A stretch of 64,000 nt of DNA from Pontibacter russatus. GTDB lineage: Bacteria; Bacteroidota; Bacteroidia; Cytophagales; Hymenobacteraceae. Numbering within the stretch: position 1 is the stretch's first letter; each line of letters opens with the position of its first letter. A model generated the notes under the pieces. It worked only from the letters and a program-made list of their open reading frames with translations. It did no database searches and was not told where the DNA came from. The position numbers were made by a program, and so were the translations under genes. Shown piece after piece: positions 19,270 through 28,100 of this stretch. Where the stretch lies: assembly GCF_009931655.1 (NCBI RefSeq), contig NZ_CP047984.1, positions 2,621,001-2,685,000 on the forward strand, in the 5' to 3' direction.

Positions 19270-21235
19270 ACTCGGTGCGGCGATTTTCCTGGTGCTGTGC
19301 CTCGGAGCAGGACACACCGTCGGCACAGCGGTTGATGAGCCTCGTTTCGCCATAGCCCTTTGCTTTCAGCCTGTCCCTGTCGATGCCTTTGGAGATGATA
19401 TAATCCACAGCGGCCTGCGCCCGTAGCTGCGACAGCATGTCGTTGTAGCGGTTGGTCTGGCGGCTGTCGGTGTGGGAGCTCAGCTCAATGCGGATGGAGG
19501 GGTTATCGTTCAGCGTCTGCACCAGCTTGTCCAGTTCTCTGGCGGCATCGGGCCGGATGGCGTACTTGTCGAGGTCGTAGAAGATGTTCTCCAGCGCGAT
19601 GGGCTTGTTCGGGGTGCTGCGGTTAAAGATCATCTCCACCTTCACCGAGTCGGTGTTGAAGCGGCAGTCGGGGGTGAGGCTGCGCGTCTGCGTCAGGTAC
19701 TCCGGCTTCGAACCCTTAATGGTATAGTTGGTGCCCGCCTTCACCGGGAAAACAAAGCCGCCGTCTTTGCCGGAGTACACTTCCAGGGGTTTGGTGCCGC
19801 CTTCTTCCAGCAATTGCAGCAGCACGCCCTCCACCGGCGCCTCTACCTTCCGGGATGTGCCGGCCACCGCGAAGCGTTCCACCGTCCTGCCGATCAGCGT
19901 GCAGGGCACACTGACTTCCTCAAACGTGAAGATGTCGTCATAACCGTTCTCCCCCAGGCGGCCCGAGGAAAGCATCCCCTTCGTGCCGGTGCTGTCCATC
20001 AGTATGCCGAGGTCGTCCTGAGGCGTGTTGAGCGGATACTTCAGGTTCTCCACCTTGGTCCAGGCCTTGTGCGGCCCAACGGCTCTGAAGATATCCAGAC
20101 CGCCCATGCCCATATGCCCGTCGGAGGAGAAGTACAGCGTGCCGTTCTCGCCCAGGCTGGCGAAGCTCTCGCGCCCGCTGGTGTTGATGGTGTTGCCCGC
20201 GTTCACGGGCTTTCCCCACGAGCCGTCTTTCTGGCGCTCGCTGTAGTAGATGTCCGTCTCCCCGAAGCCCCCCGGCATATCCGACACAAAGTACAGCACC
20301 TGCCCGTCGGGGGTGATGGCCGGGTGCCCGATGGAGAACTCATCGGTGTTGTTGTACTTGAAAGGCTTCACGTTATTCCATTTTTCCCCTTTCTGCTCAG
20401 CGGTATAGATGCCGTGCCGGTTGGTGTGGGTGCGGTTGTCACTGCCCTTGAACCAACTGGTGGGGTCGGTGCTGGCGTGCCTGGCGCTGCGCTTTACTAC
20501 GTGTGTGCGGGTAAAGTAGAGGGTGTTCTCTTTCGCCAGGAAAACGCCTGGCCCGTTGTGATACTCCGTGTTCACCTCCGATGGCAGCGGCACCGGCGCG
20601 CCGTAGGTACTGTCGGAAGTTGCCTTGGCTATATATAACTGGATATAACCGTTGCCGGTCCAGTTGCTGCGCTCGGTCTGCTGCTTCTGGTTGGCAATCA
20701 GCCGGTCAGAGGCGAACAGCAGGCCATCCGGCAGCTTCACGGGGCTGAAATCCGCTCCGGCGCTGTTCAGTTGGGGGTGTTTCTGCACCTCATATGCCAT
20801 GGGGTTTTGCATCCAGTGCAGGGCGGTGTCGCAGGAGGCGGCCATCTTCAGGGCCAGGGCAGCCTGCGCCGGCACTTTGCGGCCATAGTCCAGAAACAGC
20901 TGCTTCGCCTTGTCATAATTGGCGTTGCGCTTAGCGGCTTCGGCATAGAGGAAGATGTTGGAAGGGTCTGCCCCCGGAAAGGCGATGGTCTGCGCGTACC
21001 AGAACTCGGCCTCCCGGCTGTTGTTGAGGATGCGGTAGCTGTCGGCGATGCGCTGCACCACCGTCAGGCTGGGTTCTCCTTTCTCCAGGATAGTCTTATA
21101 GGCCTCGAGGGCCAGGCTGAACTCATAATTCTGAAAATACTTGTCTGCCTGCTTCATGTCCTGCGCCGTCACCGCCGCAGTCCCTCCCATCATCAACCAC
21201 AGCAAAAGCAGCGCAAGGGTAAAGTTGATTTTCAT
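19253..21235 (-). CDS. PorE-like OmpA-family protein with TPR and beta-propeller
   Basis: This 660-residue exported protein has, in order, a signal peptide (cleaved after TAAVTAQ), TPR repeats (about 25-140), a PD40/WD40-like propeller (about 158-435; FASDR, YFVSDMPGG, YFSSDG), a carboxypeptidase-regulatory-like domain (about 448-520) and an OmpA peptidoglycan-binding domain (about 550-655; LSSHTDSRQTNRYN, LSQLRAQAAVDYI, GYGE). This is the arrangement of PorE of the T9SS. It would anchor an outer-membrane assembly to peptidoglycan. It follows the PorP/SprF gene by 19 bp in an operon with a type B adhesin, so it is probably a paralogue dedicated to that adhesin rather than the core secretion PorE. 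Confidence 0.92.
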   Translation of the reverse strand: MKINFTLALLLLWLMMGGTAAVTAQDMKQADKYFQNYEFSLALEAYKTILEKGEPSLTVVQRIADSYRILNNSREAEFWYAQTIAFPGADPSNIFLYAEAAKRNANYDKAKQLFLDYGRKVPAQAALALKMAASCDTALHWMQNPMAYEVQKHPQLNSAGADFSPVKLPDGLLFASDRLIANQKQQTERSNWTGNGYIQLYIAKATSDSTYGAPVPLPSEVNTEYHNGPGVFLAKENTLYFTRTHVVKRSARHASTDPTSWFKGSDNRTHTNRHGIYTAEQKGEKWNNVKPFKYNNTDEFSIGHPAITPDGQVLYFVSDMPGGFGETDIYYSERQKDGSWGKPVNAGNTINTSGRESFASLGENGTLYFSSDGHMGMGGLDIFRAVGPHKAWTKVENLKYPLNTPQDDLGILMDSTGTKGMLSSGRLGENGYDDIFTFEEVSVPCTLIGRTVERFAVAGTSRKVEAPVEGVLLQLLEEGGTKPLEVYSGKDGGFVFPVKAGTNYTIKGSKPEYLTQTRSLTPDCRFNTDSVKVEMIFNRSTPNKPIALENIFYDLDKYAIRPDAARELDKLVQTLNDNPSIRIELSSHTDSRQTNRYNDMLSQLRAQAAVDYIISKGIDRDRLKAKGYGETRLINRCADGVSCSEAQHQENRRTEFTILE

Positions 21236-21254
21236 AAAAAATGTACTGTAAAGA

Positions 21255-22223
21255 TTATAGGTTTCGGGGCGTCAGGATACGGCCGTACTTCTTTTGCAGG
21301 AAAGTGTAGCCGAGCGACACCTCATGGCTCCCGTAGTTCCGCAGTTCCGTCAGGGTGATGTCGTAGGAGTAGCCCACCCGGAACCGGGGCGTGGCATATA
21401 CCTGTGCCATCACCGCCAGGGCGTTCCGCTTGTCCAGTTGCTTCATCTCCTGCTTCGTGAACATGGGCACGGCCGTGCGGTAAGAGGCGCCCACCCAAAC
21501 AACCCGCTGCAGCAGCAAAAAAACGTTCAGGTCAACGCCGGTGGGGCTGCGAAAATCCTCTTTGATGAGGATGCTGGGCTTCAGGTGCATATGCCGGCCC
21601 AGGTCGAACAGGTAGCCGGAGGAAAGGAAATAGTGGCGGCGCGGGGTGGAGATATCTGTCTCGCTGTCTTTGAAGGGAATGAGGCTGGCCGCCGACAAAC
21701 CGGCGTAGTAGCGCTCGGTGTTAAAGAACACGCCTACCTTCAGGTCCGGCAGCAGCTGCGACACGCGCGTCTGCGGTACGGCCATATCCGGCATCTCGCT
21801 CCCCGGCCTCAGGCGGGTGCCATCCAGTGTGTACTGCGAGGCCCCCACCGCCAGGCCCAGCGCCAGGGTTGAGAAACGGTCGAGGCTGATGCGGGAGGCG
21901 GCGTTGAGGTAGGCGCCTGTCTGGCGCTGCACCCCTATCTCGTCGTTCATCAGGTGCAGCCCCCAGCCCAGGCTCTTGTTCCTGGCGGGCCCGTCTATGC
22001 TGATGGTCTGGGTGGTGGGGGCGCCATCGAAGCCGGTCCACTGGCTGCGGTAGGTCGCGTTGATGTTCAATATCTGCTTGCTGCCTGCGTAAGCCGGGTT
22101 TATCACCAGCTCATTAAAAATATACTGGCTGTACTGCGGCGCCTGCTGCGCGAAGGCCGCCGGGGCCATTGCCAGCCCCAGCAGTACAAGTACTATGTTT
22201 AATTTCTTCCCGAACGTGGCCAT
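21255..22223 (-). CDS. PorP/SprF-family outer membrane protein
   Basis: This 322-residue protein has a signal peptide cleaved near AAFAQ and the family opening QYSQYIFNELVINPAYAG. The body consists of beta strands ending in GYSYDITLTEL and HEVSLGYTF, as in the PorP/SprF barrel family. SprF-type proteins are needed for secretion and surface attachment of T9SS substrates with type B (CHU_C) signals. It lies 4 bp after the adhesin gene and 19 bp before the OmpA gene. The likely role is partner of the 1378-residue adhesin. Confidence 0.93.
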   Translation of the reverse strand: MATFGKKLNIVLVLLGLAMAPAAFAQQAPQYSQYIFNELVINPAYAGSKQILNINATYRSQWTGFDGAPTTQTISIDGPARNKSLGWGLHLMNDEIGVQRQTGAYLNAASRISLDRFSTLALGLAVGASQYTLDGTRLRPGSEMPDMAVPQTRVSQLLPDLKVGVFFNTERYYAGLSAASLIPFKDSETDISTPRRHYFLSSGYLFDLGRHMHLKPSILIKEDFRSPTGVDLNVFLLLQRVVWVGASYRTAVPMFTKQEMKQLDKRNALAVMAQVYATPRFRVGYSYDITLTELRNYGSHEVSLGYTFLQKKYGRILTPRNL

Positions 22224-22227
22224 CTCC

Positions 22228-25200
22228 TTATCTCACTATCGTCACAAATCCCTTGAAAACTTTTTCTGCCCCGTCGCACATCTTCACGCTGGCCACATAA
22301 AAATAGGTGCCCTCGCTCAGGTTGTCGCCGTCCCAGTTGCCGCTGTAGCCTTTGGCTTTATATACCTCGTTGCCCCAGCGGTTCAGCACCGTCAGCTCGT
22401 TCTGCGGGTAGTTCTGCAGGTTACGGATCACCCAGGTGTCGTTATTGCCGTCGTTGTTCGGTGAGAACACGTTCGGGAACGACAGCTCCGATTTCGCCAG
22501 GTTCCTGTCGGGTACGATGCTGATGGGGGCGCTGCTGCACACGCCGTTGCTCACCGACAGGGTAATGGCGCCCGCGCCGTCGCCGGGCGTAACTGTGATT
22601 TTGTTGGAGCCCCCGCCGGAGGTGATGGTCCAGCCGGGCGGCACCTCCCATATATAGGCCGTGGTGCCCGGTGCTGCCGCCACCTCATACACCAGCCCCG
22701 TGCAGGGCGAGCTGCTGTCGATGATAAGCGCAGGTGCCGCCAGGGCAGCGCCGCTGACCTGCATGGAAACGCGCTGTCCGCTGCCGCAACCGCTGACGGC
22801 GGCCACCTCCACGGTGCCTGCGCCGCTTCCGGCTGTTACGGTTATGGCTCCGGTGCCCTGTCCGGCGGTAATCTCCCAACCTGCTGGAACGCTCCAGGCA
22901 TAAGAGGCGGCGGCGCTGGCTGAAGTCACTTTATATATCACCGACTGGCTCACGCAGACATTTGCAGGCCCCTCGACGGCACCCGGTGCAGCAGGCAGGC
23001 CCTCTGCAGGCGTCACCTCCAGTTTAGTGGTATTGCTGCCGCCACAACTGTTGCGGGCCGTCACCTTCATCTCTCCGGCAGTGTGGGTGGCTTTTACTTC
23101 GATGCTGGCTGTGCCCTGCCCTTTCAGGATTACCCATCCGGCTGGCACCTCCCATATATAAGAGTCCACGCCAGTTGCGCCCGCCACGGTGTAGACGGTC
23201 GGAACGCCCACACAGGGAATATGCGGACCAGAGGCGAATACCGGAGTGGATGGCAGCACTTGCGGCGCCACCGGCAGGGCCTTTGTGCTGCCTGTACCGC
23301 AGGCGTTGGCTGCCGTTACTTTAATGTCGCCTGCGGTGGTGCCTGCCGTCACTTTGATGCTGGTGGTGCCCTGCCCAGCGGTAATCGCCCAGCCGCTCGG
23401 CACCTCCCATATATAGGAAGCCGCGTTCTGCAGGGCGGTAATGCTGTAGGAGAGGTTGGCAGTGCCCTGGCAGAAGCTGCCCTGCGGACCCTGAATGGCT
23501 CCGACGGCAGCCGGAGCGCCTACGGTCGGCACCACGGCCAGCACAGCGCTTTGGCTGCTGTTCCCGCACCCATTGGCGGCTGTCACGGTAATGTTGCCCG
23601 CTGTTTTACCTGTCTTTACCTCGATGGCAGGCGTGCCCTGGCCCTTTACAATAACCCACCCGGCTGGCACAGCCCATATATAAGAGGTGGCCCCGCTTAC
23701 AGGGGCTGTGCTATACGTTTGCGTGCTGCTTTCACAGGCTGAAGGCGTGCCCGAGATAGCTCCCGGTGCGGCGGGTGGCTGCGTCGAAACCGTTACTGCT
23801 TTGCTCACCGTCAGTTCGCCGCAGCCGTTTGTGACCGTGAGGCGCACTGTTCCGCTGGTGCTGCCTGCTTTTACCGTCAGTTGCGGGGTGCCCTGCCCGG
23901 ACACGACGGCCCAACCAGCTGGCACTTGCCACACCAAGGTGCCTAAATTGGCCGCATTCAGGGCCTGAATGGTGAAGGTGGTTCCCGTGCAGACGCTGCT
24001 GCTTCCTTCTGACAGTTTCACGTTGGCGGGGGTGGCAGAAGCAGGCGTGACGGACAAGGATTTCTGAGGGCTAGTGCCACAGGCGCTCACGGCTTTGACG
24101 GTGATGCTGCCGCTGCCCGTGCCCACTTTTGCCCGGATGCTGGTGGTGCCCTGGCCAGCGGTAACACTCCAGCCTGTCGGCACGGTCCATATATAGGACG
24201 TAGCCCCAGCCACCGCCGCGACGCTGTAGGTTCCGGTGCTGCCGGCGCAGCCGAATTGCGCCCCGGCAATAGGCCCCGGCGTGGCGGGCGCATTGGGCGT
24301 GGCCTGCACCGCCAGCACGCTTCTGGCCGTGGCGCCGCAATCGTTGATGGCGGCCACAGACACTTCTCCGCTGTTAACGCTGGCATTCACGGTAATCTGG
24401 TGTGTGCCGGCCCCGGCGGTAATCACCCAGCCTGCCGGTACACGCCAATCATAACTCAGCGCCGTTGCCACAGGCTCCACGGCATATATAAGCCCTTCCT
24501 CCACGGTACACGCCAGCGTTGCCCCTGTTACAGGGCCAAGCGCCGCCGGGGCCGTGGTGACAGGTTTTACGGCCAGCCTGGCGGCGGGGCCAACGCCACA
24601 AGAGTTCTCTGCCTGCACCGATACGTCTCCGGCGGCCGTGCCTACCCTTACAGTTATCTCGCTGGAGCCCTGCCCTGCCGTAATCGCCCATCCGGCTGGC
24701 ACGCTCCACTTGTAGCCCGTGGCGCCGGCCACAGGGTCTGCCGTATATATGGCGGTGTTGCCTCCGCAGCCTTGCAAGGAGCCCCGGATAACTGCCGCAG
24801 CGACGGGGGCCGCCTCGCTGATGGTTACGGGCAGTTGCTGCGACTCGCCCACGCCGCAGGAGTTGGATGGCTGCACTGTCACCTGCCCGCCGGTTCCGGC
24901 AGTGTTTACGGTGATCTCGGTGGTGCCCTGGCCTTTCAGGATTACCCACCCTTCCGGCACGGCCCAGGTGTAGCTGGTCGCTCTGTCCACTGCCGTTATG
25001 CTGTATATGATATTTTTCTGGTTGCCGCACAGGCTGGCGGGCCCACTTATAGCGTCGGGCTTAGCTGGCGGGGCCGCCATTGATGTCACCTCGACCACCC
25101 TGGCAGGGCCTTCGCCACAGGTGTTGCTGGCCACTACCTTCACCAGGCCGGAGTTTGCCCCTGCCTTCACCTGGATGCTGGTCTTCGAAAGCATGGTGTA

Positions 25201-26364
25201 GGTCCATCCCGAAGGGACGCTCCAGATAAAGCGCGTGGCGCCCTCCACCTCGGCGATGCTGTATATATAGCTCTCGTTCACGCAGACCTGCCGGGGACCC
25301 GTTATCTCCCCCGTCCCCGACAGGAGCACGCAGAAACTAAGGTCGGCCGTGTTGTTGCTGCGTATCTCGTCGATTCCGTAGCCATATACCAGCGCCCTCA
25401 GATAGCCCGAGCCGGCTTTGTTTATCCGGGCGGTGATGGTGAGCGTGGCTTCCTCCTTGTAATCGAGGTTCCCGACGGACCAGGTGCTGCCGTCGAAGGG
25501 GGCGTCCGGCACGGAAGAGGCATAGTGCAGCAGCTCGCCCGTATACTGGATATCGGCCACCGCGACACCGTTCTCGTTTACAGGGCCCTTGTTTTTGATG
25601 GCGATGGTGTAGGTAATCGTCTCGCCGAAGTCGTAGGTGTTGACGCCTTTCGAGCCCGGCGTTTTGCCGAGCGTTATTTCCAGGTCTGCCGGGAAGTTGA
25701 GCACGTTGTTTGTCAGCCTGATTTCGCCCTCGGTGGCCACCAGGCGCCCCTGCAACTGCGCGCCCTCATTCAGCGTGATGTTGCTCCCGGAGAAAACGTT
25801 GCCCAATGCCGAAGCGCCTCTGTTCACCGTCACGTCTCCTTCCACCAGCCAGTAGAGGTTAATGCCGCTGGCTCCGTTCAGCATCTCATACTCAGCCCGC
25901 TCAATATCCAACTTCCCGCTCACCTTGATGATGATCAGCGGGTTGTCCTGCCCCTGCCCGTTAAAAGTGAGCTTTCCGTTAAGCGTTGCGTTTCCGTTGA
26001 TGTGGTACACACCCGGCGTGATTGTTTTGCCTGCCAGGTTTCCGCTGCTCAGGGTGGCGGTGGCAGGATACCCGGCCAGGAGCGACTGAACTTCCCGCGC
26101 CTGCGCTATGGCCAGTTTCGCATAGGCAGTCTGGGGATGCTTCTCCCGGCGGATTTCCCCGGGCGGGAAGCCTTCTATCGGGCCGTCTGAGGCGCCCACA
26201 CTAGCGTGCACAACGGTGCCGCCCTCATTCTTCACTTTGAGCGAAGCAAGCGCATTAAATTCATATAGGGGCCCGAGCTGAGGGACACCCTGGGCAAAGG
26301 CAACAAGAGACACCATGTAAAAGCCAAATAATAAGAGTATGACTTTTCCTGAAAAGCTTCTCAT
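22228..26364 (-). CDS. Giant T9SS type B adhesin with DUF3494 (ice-binding-like) domain and PKD-like repeats
   Basis: This 1378-residue secreted protein has a signal peptide (about 1-25), then a DUF3494 ice-binding-like beta-helix (about 30-235; LSSGNLAGKTITPGVY, NPLIIIKVSGKL, GNVFSGSNITL), a DUF11-like domain (about 237-325), and eleven PKD-like repeats of about 80-90 residues, each with a Y/F-x-W-x-VPxGW core and a closing N-x-CG. It ends in a CHU_C type B sorting domain from about 1293 (FSPNNDGNNDTWVI, VLNRWGNEVY, NWDG, GTYFYV). It heads an operon with PorP/SprF and PorE-like genes. DUF3494 proteins bind ice in some species but act as adhesins in others. Ice binding is not shown here. Confidence 0.93.
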   Translation of the reverse strand: MRSFSGKVILLLFGFYMVSLVAFAQGVPQLGPLYEFNALASLKVKNEGGTVVHASVGASDGPIEGFPPGEIRREKHPQTAYAKLAIAQAREVQSLLAGYPATATLSSGNLAGKTITPGVYHINGNATLNGKLTFNGQGQDNPLIIIKVSGKLDIERAEYEMLNGASGINLYWLVEGDVTVNRGASALGNVFSGSNITLNEGAQLQGRLVATEGEIRLTNNVLNFPADLEITLGKTPGSKGVNTYDFGETITYTIAIKNKGPVNENGVAVADIQYTGELLHYASSVPDAPFDGSTWSVGNLDYKEEATLTITARINKAGSGYLRALVYGYGIDEIRSNNTADLSFCVLLSGTGEITGPRQVCVNESYIYSIAEVEGATRFIWSVPSGWTYTMLSKTSIQVKAGANSGLVKVVASNTCGEGPARVVEVTSMAAPPAKPDAISGPASLCGNQKNIIYSITAVDRATSYTWAVPEGWVILKGQGTTEITVNTAGTGGQVTVQPSNSCGVGESQQLPVTISEAAPVAAAVIRGSLQGCGGNTAIYTADPVAGATGYKWSVPAGWAITAGQGSSEITVRVGTAAGDVSVQAENSCGVGPAARLAVKPVTTAPAALGPVTGATLACTVEEGLIYAVEPVATALSYDWRVPAGWVITAGAGTHQITVNASVNSGEVSVAAINDCGATARSVLAVQATPNAPATPGPIAGAQFGCAGSTGTYSVAAVAGATSYIWTVPTGWSVTAGQGTTSIRAKVGTGSGSITVKAVSACGTSPQKSLSVTPASATPANVKLSEGSSSVCTGTTFTIQALNAANLGTLVWQVPAGWAVVSGQGTPQLTVKAGSTSGTVRLTVTNGCGELTVSKAVTVSTQPPAAPGAISGTPSACESSTQTYSTAPVSGATSYIWAVPAGWVIVKGQGTPAIEVKTGKTAGNITVTAANGCGNSSQSAVLAVVPTVGAPAAVGAIQGPQGSFCQGTANLSYSITALQNAASYIWEVPSGWAITAGQGTTSIKVTAGTTAGDIKVTAANACGTGSTKALPVAPQVLPSTPVFASGPHIPCVGVPTVYTVAGATGVDSYIWEVPAGWVILKGQGTASIEVKATHTAGEMKVTARNSCGGSNTTKLEVTPAEGLPAAPGAVEGPANVCVSQSVIYKVTSASAAASYAWSVPAGWEITAGQGTGAITVTAGSGAGTVEVAAVSGCGSGQRVSMQVSGAALAAPALIIDSSSPCTGLVYEVAAAPGTTAYIWEVPPGWTITSGGGSNKITVTPGDGAGAITLSVSNGVCSSAPISIVPDRNLAKSELSFPNVFSPNNDGNNDTWVIRNLQNYPQNELTVLNRWGNEVYKAKGYSGNWDGDNLSEGTYFYVASVKMCDGAEKVFKGFVTIVR

Positions 26365-27137
26365 TGAATAATTCTGAAAATGTTCTTTATATATAAATCC
26401 CTGTTAGGAGATGGTTTCTATGGGCCTGCACAAGCATATTGTACAATATCAACCGTTTACATGCTACTAGCTCCAAATATAACCTTTGTTTGTCGAAATC
26501 CTATTATTATATTTTTATTAAAATCCACCTATTCAATTCATATGCCTTATCTGCCTCTTGCAAATCCTATTATAACTCTTCAAACGCTGAAACACTATCT
26601 ATTATAAAAAGTTTCACTTTTCCACCCTTTGATTTTACAATATAATTATACCAATAAATATATATACTTATGCGACACACCTCTAAAGTGACCTGTATCA
26701 TGCAAAAACAAAATTGAATAATACTTATAACAAACTTATTACAGCCAATACTGGAGTACGTTATTTGTCTTTGGCCATATACCTTATCAGGAGCGTAAAT
26801 TATCCCTTCCCGTGGCAGCGGTAGGCGTCAGTGCCGGCAGAAAGTTTACCGCTTCCTCTAACCTTCCCAAACCAGGATTGGAAGCAATACTCTACTGATG
26901 CCGCCCGCCTGGGCAAAGCCATGCGCAGGGCAAGGAGCGCCCCTGAGACATACAGTTACAGGAGCGCGAGCCGCCGGGAAAACGGCCCAGTATTATAGCA
27001 GACGGTACAGAGGATCGTTTTATATCAGCACGGGATAGGCAGGCTACAAGAGGCCATATACAGGCGAAAGCCGCGCTGGCTCCCATGTACAGGAGCCAGC
27101 GCGGCTTTCGGAAGAATAGATTTTAGCTACGGGGCCG
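26365..27137. other. Upstream region of adhesin operon 1; no gene
   Basis: These 773 bp hold no gene. The part next to the adhesin (26365-26780) is very AT-rich and should contain its promoter. A TATATTTG sequence on the minus strand (26474-26481) matches the Bacteroidota -7 consensus, but no clear -33 TTG is present at the right distance. The other end holds the terminator hairpin described separately. Confidence 0.5.
27065..27110 (-). terminator. 19-bp perfect stem-loop after adhesin operon 2
   Basis: A perfect inverted repeat (27065-27083 and 27092-27110, 8-nt loop) lies 28 bp past the end of the PorP/SprF gene. The stem core is GCCGCGCTGGCTCC. It lacks a long U run, but its position and strength suggest transcript ending or 3'-end protection. 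Confidence 0.75.
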
Positions 27138-28097
27138 CTACCAGACCCACTGCGGGCATATGATGCGGTTGTTGTTCAGCAACTTAAAGCCAATGACTAC
27201 CTCGTGCGTACCGGCACTTACCCTGTTCAGGCTGGAGCTGGTGGCGTCGTATGAGTAGGAGATGTCCAGCAGCGGACTTACATATACCCCCACCATGCCC
27301 ACCAGCGCGTCTTCGTGGCGGTAGGAGGCGCCCACCCAGAAGCGCTCGTCGTACAGCACGCGCACGCTGGCATCAATTGAGGCCGGGCTTGGGTCAGCCA
27401 ACTTCAGCATCACGGACGGAATCACGTCCAGCCAGTCTGTCGGCTCGAAACGGTAGGCGCCCGTCACGAAGTAATGCCGCTGCAGCCCAAAGGTTGCCTC
27501 CGCGCCCTCCGCCGGCTGGAAGCTGCCGACATCCTCCAGCAGTTGCGCGCCGGAAACGCCCACCGAAAAATTCTTGGAGTACAGCCACAGCCCCAGGTTC
27601 AGGTCGAACACGTTGTTGTTGATAGTGCCGCCGCCAATGAGCGGGTCGTTCGGGTTAGTCAGCTCCAGTTCTGCCGAGTTCACGGTGTTCCGGATGATGC
27701 CTGCCGAGGCCCCGGCCGACACGTTGAGCGTGGTGGTGAGGGGCAGGTGGTAGGCGTAGGAGAAACTCACGCTGGACGTGCGGAGCGGCCCTGTCTTGTC
27801 TGTGAAGAAGGACGCGCCGATGCCGTGGTGCGCCAGCGCCCGGTGGTACTTGTTGCCGGAGGCACCCTTGTTGAGCGGCGTGTGCGCCGTTACGTAGGAG
27901 GTGACCGGGGCCCCCTCCAGGCCCACCCACTGCCGCCGGTGGCTCACCCGCACATCCGCATAGTCCTCGATGCCGGTAATGGCGGGGTTCAGCAGGAAGT
28001 TGTTGAGCATGTACTGGCTGTACTGCGGGCGCTGCTGCGCCCGCGCCTGCATGCCCAGCGCTGCAAAAAAGATTATCAATAGAAGCGGCTTCTTCAT
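27138..28097 (-). CDS. PorP/SprF-family outer membrane protein (second copy)
   Basis: This 319-residue paralogue of the protein at 21255 has a signal peptide (MKKPLLLIIFFAALGMQARAQ) and QYSQYMLNNFLLNPAITG, the conserved PorP/SprF opening. Typical strands follow (GASFFTDKTGPLR, FVTGAYRF, VGVYVSPLLDISYSYD). It lies 3 bp after the second adhesin gene and should serve that adhesin as its SprF-like partner. Unlike the first locus, no PorE-like gene follows. A strong hairpin ends the unit. Confidence 0.93.
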   Translation of the reverse strand: MKKPLLLIIFFAALGMQARAQQRPQYSQYMLNNFLLNPAITGIEDYADVRVSHRRQWVGLEGAPVTSYVTAHTPLNKGASGNKYHRALAHHGIGASFFTDKTGPLRTSSVSFSYAYHLPLTTTLNVSAGASAGIIRNTVNSAELELTNPNDPLIGGGTINNNVFDLNLGLWLYSKNFSVGVSGAQLLEDVGSFQPAEGAEATFGLQRHYFVTGAYRFEPTDWLDVIPSVMLKLADPSPASIDASVRVLYDERFWVGASYRHEDALVGMVGVYVSPLLDISYSYDATSSSLNRVSAGTHEVVIGFKLLNNNRIICPQWVW

Positions 28098-28100
28098 AAA

